64,000 nt of DNA from the NCBI GenBank assembly GCA_948099385.1, contig CANUEZ040000129.1:4402001-4466000 (forward strand). Reading direction: 5' to 3'. Shown here one piece after another: positions 10,480 to 20,393 of the stretch; within the stretch, counting starts at the first letter, position 1, and the number at the start of each line of letters is the position of its first letter. This stretch comes from Fasciola hepatica (Eukaryota > Platyhelminthes > Trematoda > Plagiorchiida > Fasciolidae). Position numbers and translations under genes: made by a program. Under the pieces are notes generated by a model. The model saw only the letters and a program-made list of their open reading frames with translations. It did not search any database and had not been told where the DNA came from.

Positions 10480-11607
10480 GGCCCGGTCCTATTCTTGTTA
10501 TTTATTATCGACCTGGCATCCGCTCTTCAATCGCCCAGCTTTATTATTGCTGATGATGTGGAGGTTGTTGGACCTGAGGGTAGGGCGGACTAGGGCAGGT
10601 AGGACGGTATACCGTCCTGGGCTGAGCACACAAATAGGACTTATCTCTGAATGCTGAAAAAAGCTATTTGTTGTCAAGACCAAAAGAAGGCCTAACTGTC
10701 GCTCATGATCAAGGTCTGTTCACCATAGAGGCAGTCAGTGAGGTTAAGTAACTTGAGGTCATCTTGAACAGTGACTTCAAATGGTCGAAGCAGTGCAATG
10801 CCGCTGCGCAAAAGGCTCATGGGGTGCACTTTAGACTGCGATCAGCTTTGTCTTGCCGGCAGCCGGAGGTATTCGTACCTATTTACATGGCTATATAGTA
10901 CAACCTCACTTACAAAAAGGACGCCGCCTGCCTCGAGAAAGTCCAACGTCTCGTCACGCGAATGGTTGAAGGGCAGCGGGGTAAGACGTATGAGCAGAGA
11001 CTCTGTGACATGAACATTTTCTCGTTGGAAAGGAGGAGAAGTCGAGGGGATCTCAGAGGCCTTCAAGGTAATGAAGGGCTTTTCTGGCCTTAGACCAGAT
11101 AGTCTACTCCAAGTGGTCGTACATTCCAGAACAGGGGACATGAAAAGAAGCTGATAAAAGCCCGAGCTAGTTTGGTAGCTAGGTCGCACTCCTTCAGCAA
11201 CAGGGTTGTGAACAGTTGGAACGGTCTGCATGGTGGAATGGTAGATCTGCAGACCGTCCAATCCTTCAAAGTTGCCTAGGTCGCAAGTGGTACGAGATAT
11301 TTCCTAGTGGTGAGCCTTGAGTATATCAACTAGATGGATGACGGGTAGCACTATGGTACTTCTGGAGTATGTTTTAGTAAACTTTTTCGCTCATTGAATA
11401 CAGTCTCAGTGAACGCTCACGATGCATAATGTCTCTCGCAGTTGATGTGCGATGAGGTTTTCCGTTTCCCTCTTATTTTTAGCGGGCATTCGACGAAATA
11501 CACTCGGCAGTGGTGGGTGCATAACTGGTGTGCATGCCATCGAAGGAATTCTGGACGCTCGATTGGCCGTGGCCATTACCTGTCCTGTGCAAACTGAACT
11601 GAACTGA
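10480..11607 (+). mobile_element. CR1-C, 3' part of a CR1-type retrotransposon
   Basis: The plus-strand translation in several frames shows the RT end: IADDVEVVG near 10545 (YADD box with Tyr replaced), EVILNSDFKWSKQCNAAAQK near 10760, and the thumb-like block CLEKVQRLVTRMVEGQRGK near 10930. The last block is FSNRVVNSWNGL, which ends near 11270. About 320 bp of 3' UTR follow, ending in AACTG repeats at 11586-11604. Truncated at 5' and frameshifted. Confidence 0.8.
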
Positions 11608-12278
11608 AGCCAACGATAATCTAGATTCTTGCGCGTGAGCCTCAGTATCTTACCGTCCTTCGACTGGAGCAGTATTTTCTTGGCACATTGGGGTTGATGG
11701 ATTCGATTTCACAAAGTAAAATCGGGTTCACTTCCAGGAAAAGCAGGGACTCACAATTGGAACAGGCTGAAAGCTAGAACACAGCACGAACACACACCGG
11801 GTTAAGCGGGCAAAGTAATTTGTGGCCCGTGAAACCGGCTGGAGTGGAGGAGAATGCATGCGTATTAAAAAGCATGAAAACGAATAAGTACACAGAGGAG
11901 TTAGAGACAGTTGGGGAGGTGGAATTGAGATGTGTGAGAGGCATTGTAATAGGTTTAACTGATGAGCGGCGTACGTAGGTAATTTGAGTTTCAAAGAAGG
12001 ATAAGGAATACTGATGGCCAAGCCTTGTCCAAGCTAGCCTTGAACTATATGACAGTGTGTGAGGACATTATCTCCTCCAGAAGCTTTCCCCATGCATTAA
12101 TAACTTCAAAAGAGTAGAAATTAGCCCGGACGCGTCGAAATGCTCTGGGCTTCTTCAGTTTTAGGCTACGTCCCCTCAGGGCCAAGTACTCGTCCATTCC
12201 AAAGAGAGGTACGTTATTCACTGACACCCCTTTCGGGTGTTCAAATGTTTCAGTTTACTCCCTTCCTTTGTAGCAAAA
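11608..12278 (-). mobile_element. CR1-B, segment 3 (RT C-terminus and 3' UTR)
   Basis: The minus-strand frame at 12227-12045 ends in a CR1 C-terminal domain (LKLKKPRAFRRVRANFYSF, then VINAWGKLLEE). It matches what the minus-strand RT at 17.2-18.1 kb lacks. The frame runs through SFKARLDKAW to a stop near 12000 and then non-coding sequence. It is separated from its upstream part by the fold-back element and CR1-A. Confidence 0.7.
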
Positions 12279-12818
12279 CCGCTCCGAAACCGACCGGCTT
12301 TTGGCCGGGCTTTGGCCGGTTCTTGATCGGTTGTTACTATTACATCGATCGGTTTTCGGTCGGTTTGTTTAGTAGCCATTTTACACGGATGAACAATGAA
12401 TTGATACGAAGAAAATCCACGACCGGAATAATGTGCAATGCTTAGGTGGCGTTTTATTTAAATATATCGGTTTGATTTATAGAAATGCCCTGAAATATCT
12501 CGGTATAGATCGCTCTATTTTTCCCCTCGAAACGGATAAAATAAGGACAATAATTAGAAAGTTAAAATTCTGGAGATGGAAATGAGCATCGTGATACGTA
12601 ATTTGGGTTAGTGGAAGAAATTACCGAAGCATTTCACGTGTTTCAAACGATTAGCACAAACCGCTCGGAAACCGTTCAGAAACCGTTTAGGAAACCGGTC
12701 TGAAACCACCCAGAAACCATTCAAAACCGCTCGGCGTAATAGTAAGAAAACCGTTCGGAACCGGCCAAATCTCTCCGAAACCGACCTGTTTCCGAGCGGT
12801 TTCTGAATGGTTTCAGAC
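12279..12818. repeat. Fold-back element, left arm, loop and start of right arm
   Basis: 12341-12738 is the inverted complement of 12791-12818 joined to 16891-17242, about 97-99% identical apart from two short indels. The loop is about 52 bp (12739-12790). The inner arm consists of 11-13-bp variants of GAAACCGTTCA. The outer 60 bp (12279-12340, rich in GGCCGG/ACCGACC) has no partner on the right side. No transposase is encoded, so it is a non-autonomous palindromic element or derivative. Confidence 0.85.
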
Positions 12819-12856
12819 TGAACTGCGCTACACCGGCCAGTCTTCTGACGTGATAC

Positions 12857-14059
12857 ATGGAATTATATTTTCTGTGGTTGTGTCATTCTGTGGACTATAA
12901 TTTGCCCACAATGCCTCCAAAAAGAGTCAAAAATATTGCATCCAAGTGCCTAGTTTGTTCGAAAGTTGTTCGCTCACGCGACAAATCTCTTCAGTGTGAT
13001 GGTTGTGATGGTTGGGTCCATCTTGAGTGTTCTGAAATGAGTATTGATCTTTACGAAGCCCTGGACAAATGCCGTGCAAAGTTGCTCAAGGTGCTGTGCA
13101 TCAAATGCACCGAGCTATCAACACCTGTGTGGCCCGCAAAGCAGTCGGCGGAAATGGCTCTTCCTGTCACAGATACAGCAGCGTCATCAACTTCGTCGTC
13201 GTCATCATCATTAGCACCGTCAATCAGTTCATCGCCATCAATAGCAGCAAAATCAGCGGCGTCGTCATCGTCTTTTTCTCCGCCAACATCACTCTCACCG
13301 TCATCATTGCCGTCAGAAGGGGAAAATTCCGCCGAGGTATCTATTCCCGACTGTGCTACGTATGCAGAGGTGGCTTCAACATCGGTCACTGGGCCAATCG
13401 GAACAAAGCGCCGCCAACGCCAGAAGCTACCTAAGTCTGCCTGCCATAATGCGGACCCAGTTGGCACTGATGTGGCCACGCAAGCACTAGACGATATTAT
13501 AGGAACAAAACCCAGCCGTCAGAGCACCACCGCGGATGAAAGTAGACCGGCCTGGATAACAACTGCGGATCGTCCACGAAGAGCGCCACCGTCGAGGAAA
13601 CAGTGTTTCCTAATAGTGAACTTGCCTGAGACAAAGGAGACCACGGCACAGGCACGTCTGGACCACGATATTGCGAGTCTCCGGAGTATACTAACAAAAC
13701 TCTTTGTCCCCGGGGAGGAGGAGACCGCGGAGAAGTTGCGGGTGAAATCAGCATTCCGAATTGGCAAAGCTAGTGACGCTGAACGCCCCCGTCCACTGAA
13801 AGTAGTGCTGGACTCTGAGGAATCCGCGACTTCTGTGTTAGGAAGATCCCACCGGCTAAAAGGCGAGCAAGTGCAGCTGCACCGAGATCTAGACCCTGCG
13901 GATCGTGAGAAGTATAGAAATGCTTTGATTGAACGACGTGAACGAATGGAACAAGGGGAAAGGGACTTGATCATTCGGGATTTTCGGGTGCAGAAACGGC
14001 GCCCTCACTTCCGGTGGAGGCCGCTGACGCTAGTGTCCCTGTCAGCCCCCCCAAGCTAG
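12857..14059 (+). CDS. CR1-A ORF1 protein with PHD finger
   Basis: A 400-residue open frame. An in-frame ATG at 12911 followed by PPKR is a likely alternative start. Residues 31-84 form a C4HC3 PHD-type zinc finger: Cys31, Cys34, Cys47, Cys50, His55, Cys58, Cys81, Cys84. Residues 110-155 are almost all Ser with Pro/Ala, a low-complexity linker. Residues 240-390 are basic with a charged, probably helical end (IERRERMEQGERDLI). In CR1 elements ORF1 is an accessory nucleic-acid or chaperone protein. PHD ORF1 types are known, but their partner here is unknown. It overlaps the ORF2 open frame by 118 nt. Confidence 0.88.
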   Translation: MELYFLWLCHSVDYNLPTMPPKRVKNIASKCLVCSKVVRSRDKSLQCDGCDGWVHLECSEMSIDLYEALDKCRAKLLKVLCIKCTELSTPVWPAKQSAEMALPVTDTAASSTSSSSSSLAPSISSSPSIAAKSAASSSSFSPPTSLSPSSLPSEGENSAEVSIPDCATYAEVASTSVTGPIGTKRRQRQKLPKSACHNADPVGTDVATQALDDIIGTKPSRQSTTADESRPAWITTADRPRRAPPSRKQCFLIVNLPETKETTAQARLDHDIASLRSILTKLFVPGEEETAEKLRVKSAFRIGKASDAERPRPLKVVLDSEESATSVLGRSHRLKGEQVQLHRDLDPADREKYRNALIERRERMEQGERDLIIRDFRVQKRRPHFRWRPLTLVSLSAPPS

Positions 14060-16812
14060 GACGCCCTGAACAAACGGATGTGGTAGCAGGCCGAGACAGT
14101 GTCGTCATCCTGTTGTCTAACGTCCGTGGTCTGCTGAACAAGAGGGATGACCTGGAACACCTGCTGCAGTCCAGCTCACCTACTATGATAGCATTGACGG
14201 AGACGTGGCTGAGTAACAATGTTCTAGACTCTGAGGTGTCCCTCCCTGGCTACACCCTATTCCGAGTCGATAGGAACTCTATCAGAGCTGGTGGAGGCGT
14301 AGCATTGTTCGTACGATCAGACATCCCAACCGTGCAGTTAGAGGCATTCGTAGACCCGCAAGGATTCGGTGAAGCCATCTGGTGCCGCGTCAAGCTAACC
14401 GCCGGGGGCTTTAGGACAGTTGGAGTCATTTATCGGACACCTGCGGTCACTCCTCCAGATATGATAAACTTATTGAGGAGATGGGCGTGCAACGGCCACT
14501 GCCTCGTCCTGGGCGACTTCAATGCTCCGCATATTGATTGGACGTCAAGCAGGACAGCGGCCGGGGCTGATCCTTTCTCTCGGAAATTACTGACAACGGT
14601 CCAAGAACTGGCACTACACCAACATGTTCAGGAATCGACCCGGAGGCAATCCGGCCACGGTTCCATTCTGGATCTGGTGATTTCTCCCGGGAGCTCGGAC
14701 GTCGATAAGGTTGAACATCTCCCTCCACTGGGAAGCAGTGACCATATGGTGCTAGAAATTCACTGGCGCACTGGTTCTTGTCCATCCCCTAGACCACACA
14801 TGGGACGTAATGTTTGGCGCACTTCATTCGAAGATGTCCGGAGAGCGGCGTTAGACGTCAACTGGTTTCCCACGGATTCAGATGTCCACCGCGATGTGAA
14901 CGAAGCTTGGGCGTTTATTCGTGACGGTATCTTGTACCTTATGAATACCTACTGCCCCCTCAACCGGCGTAGACCTCGGGTTAAGGGACCGCCGTGGTTT
15001 GATCTGGAGCTCAGACGCCTGCTCAAACGACGAAATCGGGCCTGGCAGCGGTTCCGATCCACAGGTGAGGGTTATGATCTCTATCGCAGGATTCGTAACC
15101 AGTGTACCGAACAAAAACGAATAAAGCGGATGGCATTCGAGGAGGCCCTTGCGGTCGATGCGGTGCGAGCACCCAAGCGCCTGTTTGCATACTTAAAGCG
15201 CCGCACCAGAGCGAAGGTGGGTATCCCGGCGCTGATGAACAACCCGATGGTGGATAGCTCGCCGCTGTTCATTATGTATGATTTTGGGGAGCCGGAAGTG
15301 AACAAGATGCTCAAGTCCATCAAAACCCATAAGTCACTGGGACCGGACGACGTGCATCCGCTGATGTTGAAGGAGTTGGCGGACCAGCTAACTACACCAC
15401 TAACGCGGTTGTTCAATTTGTCGTTGGCCACTGGAAGTCTACCTCAGGAGTGGAAAAAAGCAGTTGTTGTTCCGCTGTACAAGGGTGGGACAAAATCCAC
15501 CTCGGTCAACTACCGCCCAGTTAGCCTCACTTCCGTGGTTGGAAAGGTCATGGAAAGGCTGGTGGCTGTTCGTATACGTGAACATCTGGAGCGCTGTCAA
15601 CTGCTATGCGCACAGCAGCACGGTTTTCGGCGGAACAGATCATGTCTGTCAAACCTGTTGACCGCCCGTGAAAGTTGGTCGAACTCCAAGGCCGAGGGAT
15701 ATGTCACGGACGTCATCTTCGTGGACTTTAGTAAGGCGTTTGACAAAGTTCCTCACAATGGGCTGTTGCTGAAACTCCGGGCCATGGGCATCTCAGGGCC
15801 CATGCTTCACTGGATTGAGGATTTCTTGGTCGGGAGAACCTTTTCCGTGAGAGTTGCACAGTCCCAGTCCGCGTGGTATCCAGTTGGCAGTGGCGTGCCG
15901 CAAGGCTCCGTGCTAGGACCCCTGTTGTTTCTAGTGTTTGTAAACGACCTACCACAGACCATTCGATCCAAATGCCTTATCTACGCCGATGATCTCAAGA
16001 TCTGGCGCACCATTCGATCGGCAGAGGATCGCGAGATACTACAGGAGGATCTGCAGGCCCTCGTCAATTGGTCGACCACCTGGGGTCTACCGATAAACGT
16101 GGACAAGTGCGCGAGCATGAGGATTGGTGGCCCCAACGATACTTCCGGCTACTGCCTTGGGAGTATCATACTCCGTCACACGCAGGAGGAAAAGGATCTT
16201 GGAGTTGTTGTCACCAGCAATCTGAAGACAAGAGCACACACTGAGAGAGCGTGCTCCTCAGCGTGGAAGATACTTGGTCCCATCCGCCGTTCATTTGGGC
16301 CTCTACCCCGGGACACTTTCCGACTGCTTTATGTCTCACATGTACGTCCTCGTTTGGAATATGGCGGTCCAGCTGTCTACCCGTGCACGGCGGCGGAAGT
16401 AGCCAAACTGGAACGGGTGCAACGTGCTGCCACACGCCTCGTGGCCGGACTGCGTGGGTTCAGCTATGAGGAACGCCTAAAAGTCACCGAGTTGTTTCCC
16501 ATTGCCTATCGGCGGCTTCGAGGCGACCTCATCTATGCCAGGCGCATAATCCGCGGTGAGTTGGGCCGGGAACTACAGGCGGAATTCCCGCTCAGGAATA
16601 ATAATCGTACCAGAGGACACAACCTTACGCTTCGTAAGGTGCATTCCACCGGCTTACCGGCCATCTATCGATTGTCAAGGAGGGTGACCAATCTCTGGAA
16701 GGCTCTACCGACCGAAGTGGTGGAAGAGGAAACCGAGACACTATTCAAGAGGAAATTGGACCAGACCCTGAAGGTTTATTGGCGGAGCACCGACATCCAG
16801 CCGAGTCAATAG
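14014..16812 (+). CDS. CR1-A ORF2: endonuclease and reverse transcriptase
   Basis: A 932-codon open frame. Residues 30-255 are an APE-like endonuclease with LTETWL (61-66), GDFNAPHIDW (from 167) and SDH (242-244). These are the catalytic Glu, Asp/Asn and Asp-His signatures. The RT follows: NYRPVSLTSVVGKVMERL, then VIFVDFSKAFDKVPH, SGVPQGSVLGPLLFL and the catalytic YADD at 657-660. A CR1 thumb/C-terminal domain ends at the TAG at 16810. The open frame begins after a stop at 13939 and has no ATG before the endonuclease. The listed start is a GTG, so translation probably depends on coupling to ORF1 through a -1 shift or reinitiation. All active-site residues I checked are present. Confidence 0.93.
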   Translation: MEAADASVPVSPPKLGRPEQTDVVAGRDSVVILLSNVRGLLNKRDDLEHLLQSSSPTMIALTETWLSNNVLDSEVSLPGYTLFRVDRNSIRAGGGVALFVRSDIPTVQLEAFVDPQGFGEAIWCRVKLTAGGFRTVGVIYRTPAVTPPDMINLLRRWACNGHCLVLGDFNAPHIDWTSSRTAAGADPFSRKLLTTVQELALHQHVQESTRRQSGHGSILDLVISPGSSDVDKVEHLPPLGSSDHMVLEIHWRTGSCPSPRPHMGRNVWRTSFEDVRRAALDVNWFPTDSDVHRDVNEAWAFIRDGILYLMNTYCPLNRRRPRVKGPPWFDLELRRLLKRRNRAWQRFRSTGEGYDLYRRIRNQCTEQKRIKRMAFEEALAVDAVRAPKRLFAYLKRRTRAKVGIPALMNNPMVDSSPLFIMYDFGEPEVNKMLKSIKTHKSLGPDDVHPLMLKELADQLTTPLTRLFNLSLATGSLPQEWKKAVVVPLYKGGTKSTSVNYRPVSLTSVVGKVMERLVAVRIREHLERCQLLCAQQHGFRRNRSCLSNLLTARESWSNSKAEGYVTDVIFVDFSKAFDKVPHNGLLLKLRAMGISGPMLHWIEDFLVGRTFSVRVAQSQSAWYPVGSGVPQGSVLGPLLFLVFVNDLPQTIRSKCLIYADDLKIWRTIRSAEDREILQEDLQALVNWSTTWGLPINVDKCASMRIGGPNDTSGYCLGSIILRHTQEEKDLGVVVTSNLKTRAHTERACSSAWKILGPIRRSFGPLPRDTFRLLYVSHVRPRLEYGGPAVYPCTAAEVAKLERVQRAATRLVAGLRGFSYEERLKVTELFPIAYRRLRGDLIYARRIIRGELGRELQAEFPLRNNNRTRGHNLTLRKVHSTGLPAIYRLSRRVTNLWKALPTEVVEEETETLFKRKLDQTLKVYWRSTDIQPSQ

Positions 16813-16861
16813 AGTACGATGTGATGGGGCTCATACGGGATGACTTCCCACTGCCCTTTAC

Positions 16862-16890
16862 CTGAAGACTGAAGACTGAAGACTGAAGAC
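16862..16890 (+). repeat. CR1-A 3' tail, (TGAAGAC)4
   Basis: Four tandem 7-bp units close the element. Short tandem 3' repeats instead of poly(A) are typical of CR1-type elements and are probably used in target-primed reverse transcription. Confidence 0.9.
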
Positions 16891-17242
16891 CGGTTTCCTG
16901 GACGGTTTCTGAACGGTTTCCGAGCGGTTTGTGCTAATCGTTTGAAACACGTGAAATGCTTCGGTAATTTCTTCCACTAACCCAAATTACGTATCACGAT
17001 GCTCATTTCCATCTCCAGAATTTTAACTTTCTAATTATTGTCCTTATTTTATCCGTTTCGAGGGGAAAAATAGAGCGATCTATACCGAGATATTTCAGGG
17101 CATTTCTATAAATCAAACCGATATATTTAAATAAAACGCCACCTAAGCATTGCACATTATTCCGGTCGTGGATTTTCTTCGTATCAATTCATTGTTCATC
17201 CGTGTAAAATGGCTACTAAACAAACCGACCGAAAACCGATGT
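16891..17242. repeat. Fold-back element, outer right arm
   Basis: Inverted complement of the left arm (12341-12701). I count only a 4-bp indel near 12345 and a 2-bp substitution near 12688. It ends at 17242 against the CR1-B reverse transcriptase. The outer 60 bp present on the left is missing here. Confidence 0.9.
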
Positions 17243-17271
17243 TATGAACGTGCCGGGTGCTACAAGGTCTC

Positions 17272-18731
17272 TCATCCATCTCTCGGGGTGAAAAGTTCTA
17301 AGGTTGCCATTCTTCCTGTATACGGTGGGTTCCGGAGACCTGGGATGGTCTTCATAAACCTTCGTTGTGCAGTCTCCAGAACCTTCCGGCCCCTAATTAA
17401 CGAGAGAGCCCCTGCCTGCACAGAGTATTCTAGGTGAGATCTAGCAATAGCTATGTATATTGGGATTAGGACCCCGGGGTTTCTGGCATCAACTGCCCTT
17501 CGGCGTTGACACAGAGCCCTATTAACCTTGCTGGCTGCGGCTGCACATTGAACTGACGGTTTAAAGGTCTCATGAATAAGCACCCCTAAATCCTTCATGT
17601 TAGAAGTCCGTCCTATCTCTTGGGGATTGTTTGAATCCAGGTATCTCGTGGCGGAGGCATCAGTGGATAGCAGTTGCCTACACTTGCTATTGTTGAGCGG
17701 TAGGCCCCAGGTTACTGGCCACGTGTGGAGAGCGTTTAGTTCGGACTGTACGTCATTAACCGCTGGATTTCCGCTAATCTTGGCATCAAATGCAAGCAAG
17801 TAGCAAGGAAACTTCAGCCCTCTCAGCAGGTCGTTTATGAGAACAAGGAACAGCAGTGGTCCTATGACAGATTCCTGTGGAACCCCACTGCAAGCGTTCG
17901 CAGAGGAGGAGGTGGCGCCCCTACTCTGACGTAAAATCTCCGATTTCTCAGGTAATCCGTTAACCATGCCACCACTGGGAGTGCTATTTGTAATACCGCC
18001 GGTTTAGAGATGAGGAGACGGTGGTTTACCAAGTTAAACGCCTTCTGGAAGTCCAGGTAACACACCTCAACCCGTTCGCCTCTGTTCAGACGTCCTATCA
18101 CTTCATCTATGAAGGATAGTAGGTTCGCGACACATGACACCCTTGACAAACCCGTGCTGCTCCACTCCCACTAGGTCATGGTTATCTATGTGTAGAGCAA
18201 TTTAATCCCTAATGCATCGTCCCACGACCTTTATTACAACTGGCAGAAGACTTACGGGGCGATAATTTGGGGTTAGGTCTCTCCGTCCACTCTTGTGAAT
18301 CTGGGTAACCTGTGTCAACCTTCAGTCCTTTTGTGTCTTCCTCTTTTTAATGGAAGGATCGAATAATGCTGCTGGGTAAGGCGCAGTTACCTCGGCTAGG
18401 GGCTACAAGATAGCAGGATGAATGCTATCAGACCCCGTAGCTTTGTGTTTATTCAGGCTGTGGAGCACTGATTTTACCTCCCCCGACGTAATCGTCACGT
18501 GACATTTTGTACTTCTGGGTAATGGAGGCGTCCTGGCTGCTGACCTGGGTCTTTGATGTAGACCGATTGGAAGTACTCCACGAGTATTTCAGCCTTCTGC
18601 CCTGAAGTGGTGACGTGGTCGCCTGTTACAGTCTGCACGTTTCCAACGGCCGCCCTCATTGTACCCTTAGAATGTACATAGTTAAAATATGCCTTTTTTT
18701 CGAGGGCTAGCTCGAACCTGACTTTGTACAC
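17272..18731 (-). pseudogene. CR1-B reverse transcriptase
   Basis: The minus-strand frames at 18149-17862 and 17967-17272 show RT blocks: EVCYLDFQKAFNLVNHRLL, then SGVPQESVIGPLLFLVLINDLL. Where YADD is expected it reads LLAFDAKI, so the catalytic Asp pair is lost. The next block is LGVLIHETFKPSVQCAAAASK, followed by IYIAIARSHLEYSVQ and LETAQRRFMKTIPGLR. At 18731-18495 the linker before the RT is preserved (LALEKKAYFNYVHSK). Several stops and frame changes. Dead. Confidence 0.85.
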
Positions 18732-19013
18732 CTTTAAAATTTTAACGGCAGAGTCTCGTATCCTTATGTCCTGTAGGTATCAGGTATGTCCCTGATTTTC
18801 CTGAAGGCGTTTCCAGGTCTGGAGCTTCTGATGAGCCTTAGTCACGGCACTCTTCCACCACGGAGGACGACCCGTTCGACGCACTTTCCTAAGTGGGGCG
18901 ATCTCATCGGCTAAAATAATTAGGTTACGGTTTATATGGTTCCGCACGTCATCTACATTTCTGGATAGATAATTCCAGTTTAGTGACAGCCTTCAATACT
19001 AGCCTGTTGACAT

Positions 19014-19517
19014 CTAGCTGCCTGAAGTTTCTTCTCCACTTGTCAGGAGGCTTTTCGTGACCCATAGCCGTAACGTACCATGGTCACTTTTGCCGAGGGG
19101 TGCAGTGATCCTTAGGTCACGCACTTCTACTGGGTACTTGGTAATTACGACATCCAGTAGGGCCGGAGTGTGCCCGTTCCTCGTGGGTGTGGACTGGAGA
19201 ACGTGCTGGAAAAGAGTCTCTTCGTGGACCATCTCAATTAGGTCGTGGCCGAAAGGACACCCTTGCGACCATCCACTTCCCCAGTCTACTTCTGGGGCAT
19301 TTAGGTCCCCAACTATTAGGACTTGATTACTCGTCCCAACGGCTTGTAAGTAGTCCGCGAGGCTTGTTCTTTCTCCTGTGGCTGCTGAAGGGCTGCGGTG
19401 AGTGTAGATAAAGAGCACTTTCCTATCCCCGGAAATTACTGTGGCAGAAACTGCATGGATGCTGGTTGTCGCAAAGTAGGTACCTTGGATTTGCTGTAGG
19501 TGTTGGGCGACTAGCAA
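19014..19517 (-). pseudogene. CR1-B endonuclease fragment
   Basis: The minus-strand frame contains VLFIYTHRSPSAATGE, then VLIVGDLNAPEVDWGSGWSQ (endonuclease core GDxN) and ITAPLGKSDHGTLRLWV (the SDH motif). These are three APE-type endonuclease motifs in the right order. The N-terminal strand with the catalytic Glu lies upstream in broken frames. Confidence 0.82.
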
Positions 19518-19948
19518 GAGTACACCTCCGCCTACTCTGCCATCCTCCCAGTCTAGCCTATAGTTAAAGTACCCCGGCGGAGAAAGTGGTTCTATGGTAA
19601 TTTTATCGTTTAATCATGTTTCGCAGAGCGCAATACAGTCCGTCTCAGTGGCTTCTACTTGGAGTTCTTCCCACTGGTTACCTACACTGCAGGCACCACT
19701 AGAATATCGATAGACCCTTATGCGCTTCTGGGCAGCTTCCTTTACCAGAGCTGCACTCGGGCTTAGCATCCGAGTGCTGAGCTTGTTTTTTGGCACTGAA
19801 GTTAGCGGTTGGATGATGGAGGGACTGTGACGCTGCGTAAGGCTGCCCACAGGTGTTCCCCTTCGGACGATTTGAATCCACAGCGTAGGGGTTTTCTGTG
19901 GTGTACTCTGCAGAGGGTCCGCGTTCTGATCACATCACGTCAGATGAA

Positions 19949-20311
19949 TTATAAGGGGTTTCGATGCGTGAGTGAGCACCCGTTTCCGGCTGTCCGACTT
20001 GGACATCCTGTCCTTTGTGCCGGGTCTACGAAGCTGTACTTACGCTCAGCAGCGTTATCCGGCTCAGTTCGAATAATCTTACCGGAGAGTAGATGGATTT
20101 TCTCGGCTGCTACCAAGAAAAGATCCCTAAGGCGGGGATTCTCGAATTCTGCTAGTACTGGGCGTGCATGAGTTTGGTTTCCCTGAGCGTCAGGATTCCA
20201 CCTTCCCAGCCGCATGACCCGCTTTGATAACGCGTGTACTGGGATGCCCACGTGTCTTAGGAGATCTATCACATGTTGACGAAGTTCCCGTTGTCTTTGG
20301 TTTGACGCCCT
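19949..20311 (-). pseudogene. CR1-B ORF1, C-terminal part
   Basis: The minus-strand frame carries a basic, RRM-like C-terminal region (VGIPVHALSKRVMRLGRWN, then NPRLRDLFLVAAEKIHLLSG). The frame continues without interruption from the ORF1 N-terminus at 27128-26803 when Gypsy-2 is excised. Coiled coil plus an RRM-like region is a common ORF1 layout in CR1/L1-type elements. Confidence 0.75.
20307..20311. repeat. Gypsy-2 target-site duplication, left (GCCCT)
   Basis: The five bases GCCCT stand directly before the 5' LTR and directly after the 3' LTR (26803-26807). Removing one copy together with Gypsy-2 restores the CR1-B ORF1 reading frame. Confidence 0.92.
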
Positions 20312-20379
20312 TGCTGTGAATTGGTTATCTACTGTTTGCGTTGTTGTTCGTTTTCCACATATTCTAATTGTTACTGCAC

Positions 20380-20393
20380 TTTATTTTTCAGCT
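20380..20393. repeat. RTE-1a target-site duplication, left
   Basis: The 14-bp sequence TTTATTTTTCAGCT recurs at 22734-22747. The undivided 3' LTR has a single corresponding copy with two substitutions. Confidence 0.92.

Larger units (their letters stand above)
12819..16890 (+). mobile_element. CR1-A, full-length CR1-type non-LTR retrotransposon
   Basis: A 4.07-kb element inserted in the right arm of the fold-back. Its ends are set by comparing the broken arm with the intact left arm: arm sequence stops at 12818 and resumes at 16891. It has a short 5' UTR, ORF1 with a PHD finger, ORF2 with an APE-type endonuclease and RT, a 50-bp 3' UTR and a (TGAAGAC)4 tail. Both ORFs are open. The target duplication is at most 4 bp (AGAC), in line with CR1 habit. 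This is the youngest-looking element in the window. Confidence 0.92.
17243..20311 (-). mobile_element. CR1-B, segment 2 (ORF1 end, endonuclease, RT)
   Basis: Main part of a decayed minus-strand CR1-type element. From high to low coordinate it has the ORF1 C-terminal region (20272-19949), a linker, an APE-like endonuclease (19517-19014) and RT (about 18731-17272). At 20311 its frame continues exactly into 26807 once Gypsy-2 and one GCCCT are removed. At 17243 it is cut by the fold-back and resumes near 12278. Confidence 0.88.

Noticed and set aside
10842..11261. 139-codon minus-strand frame
   Set aside because: Antisense of the CR1-C thumb region; the plus strand shows conserved RT blocks.
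13051..13479. 142-codon minus-strand frame with Asp-rich run
   Set aside because: Antisense shadow of the Ser-rich linker in CR1-A ORF1.
17243..17262. GTTAT as fold-back target duplication (12210-12214 and 17243-17247)
   Set aside because: The left copy lies about 65 bp outside the recognisable arm, so a five-base match is not convincing.
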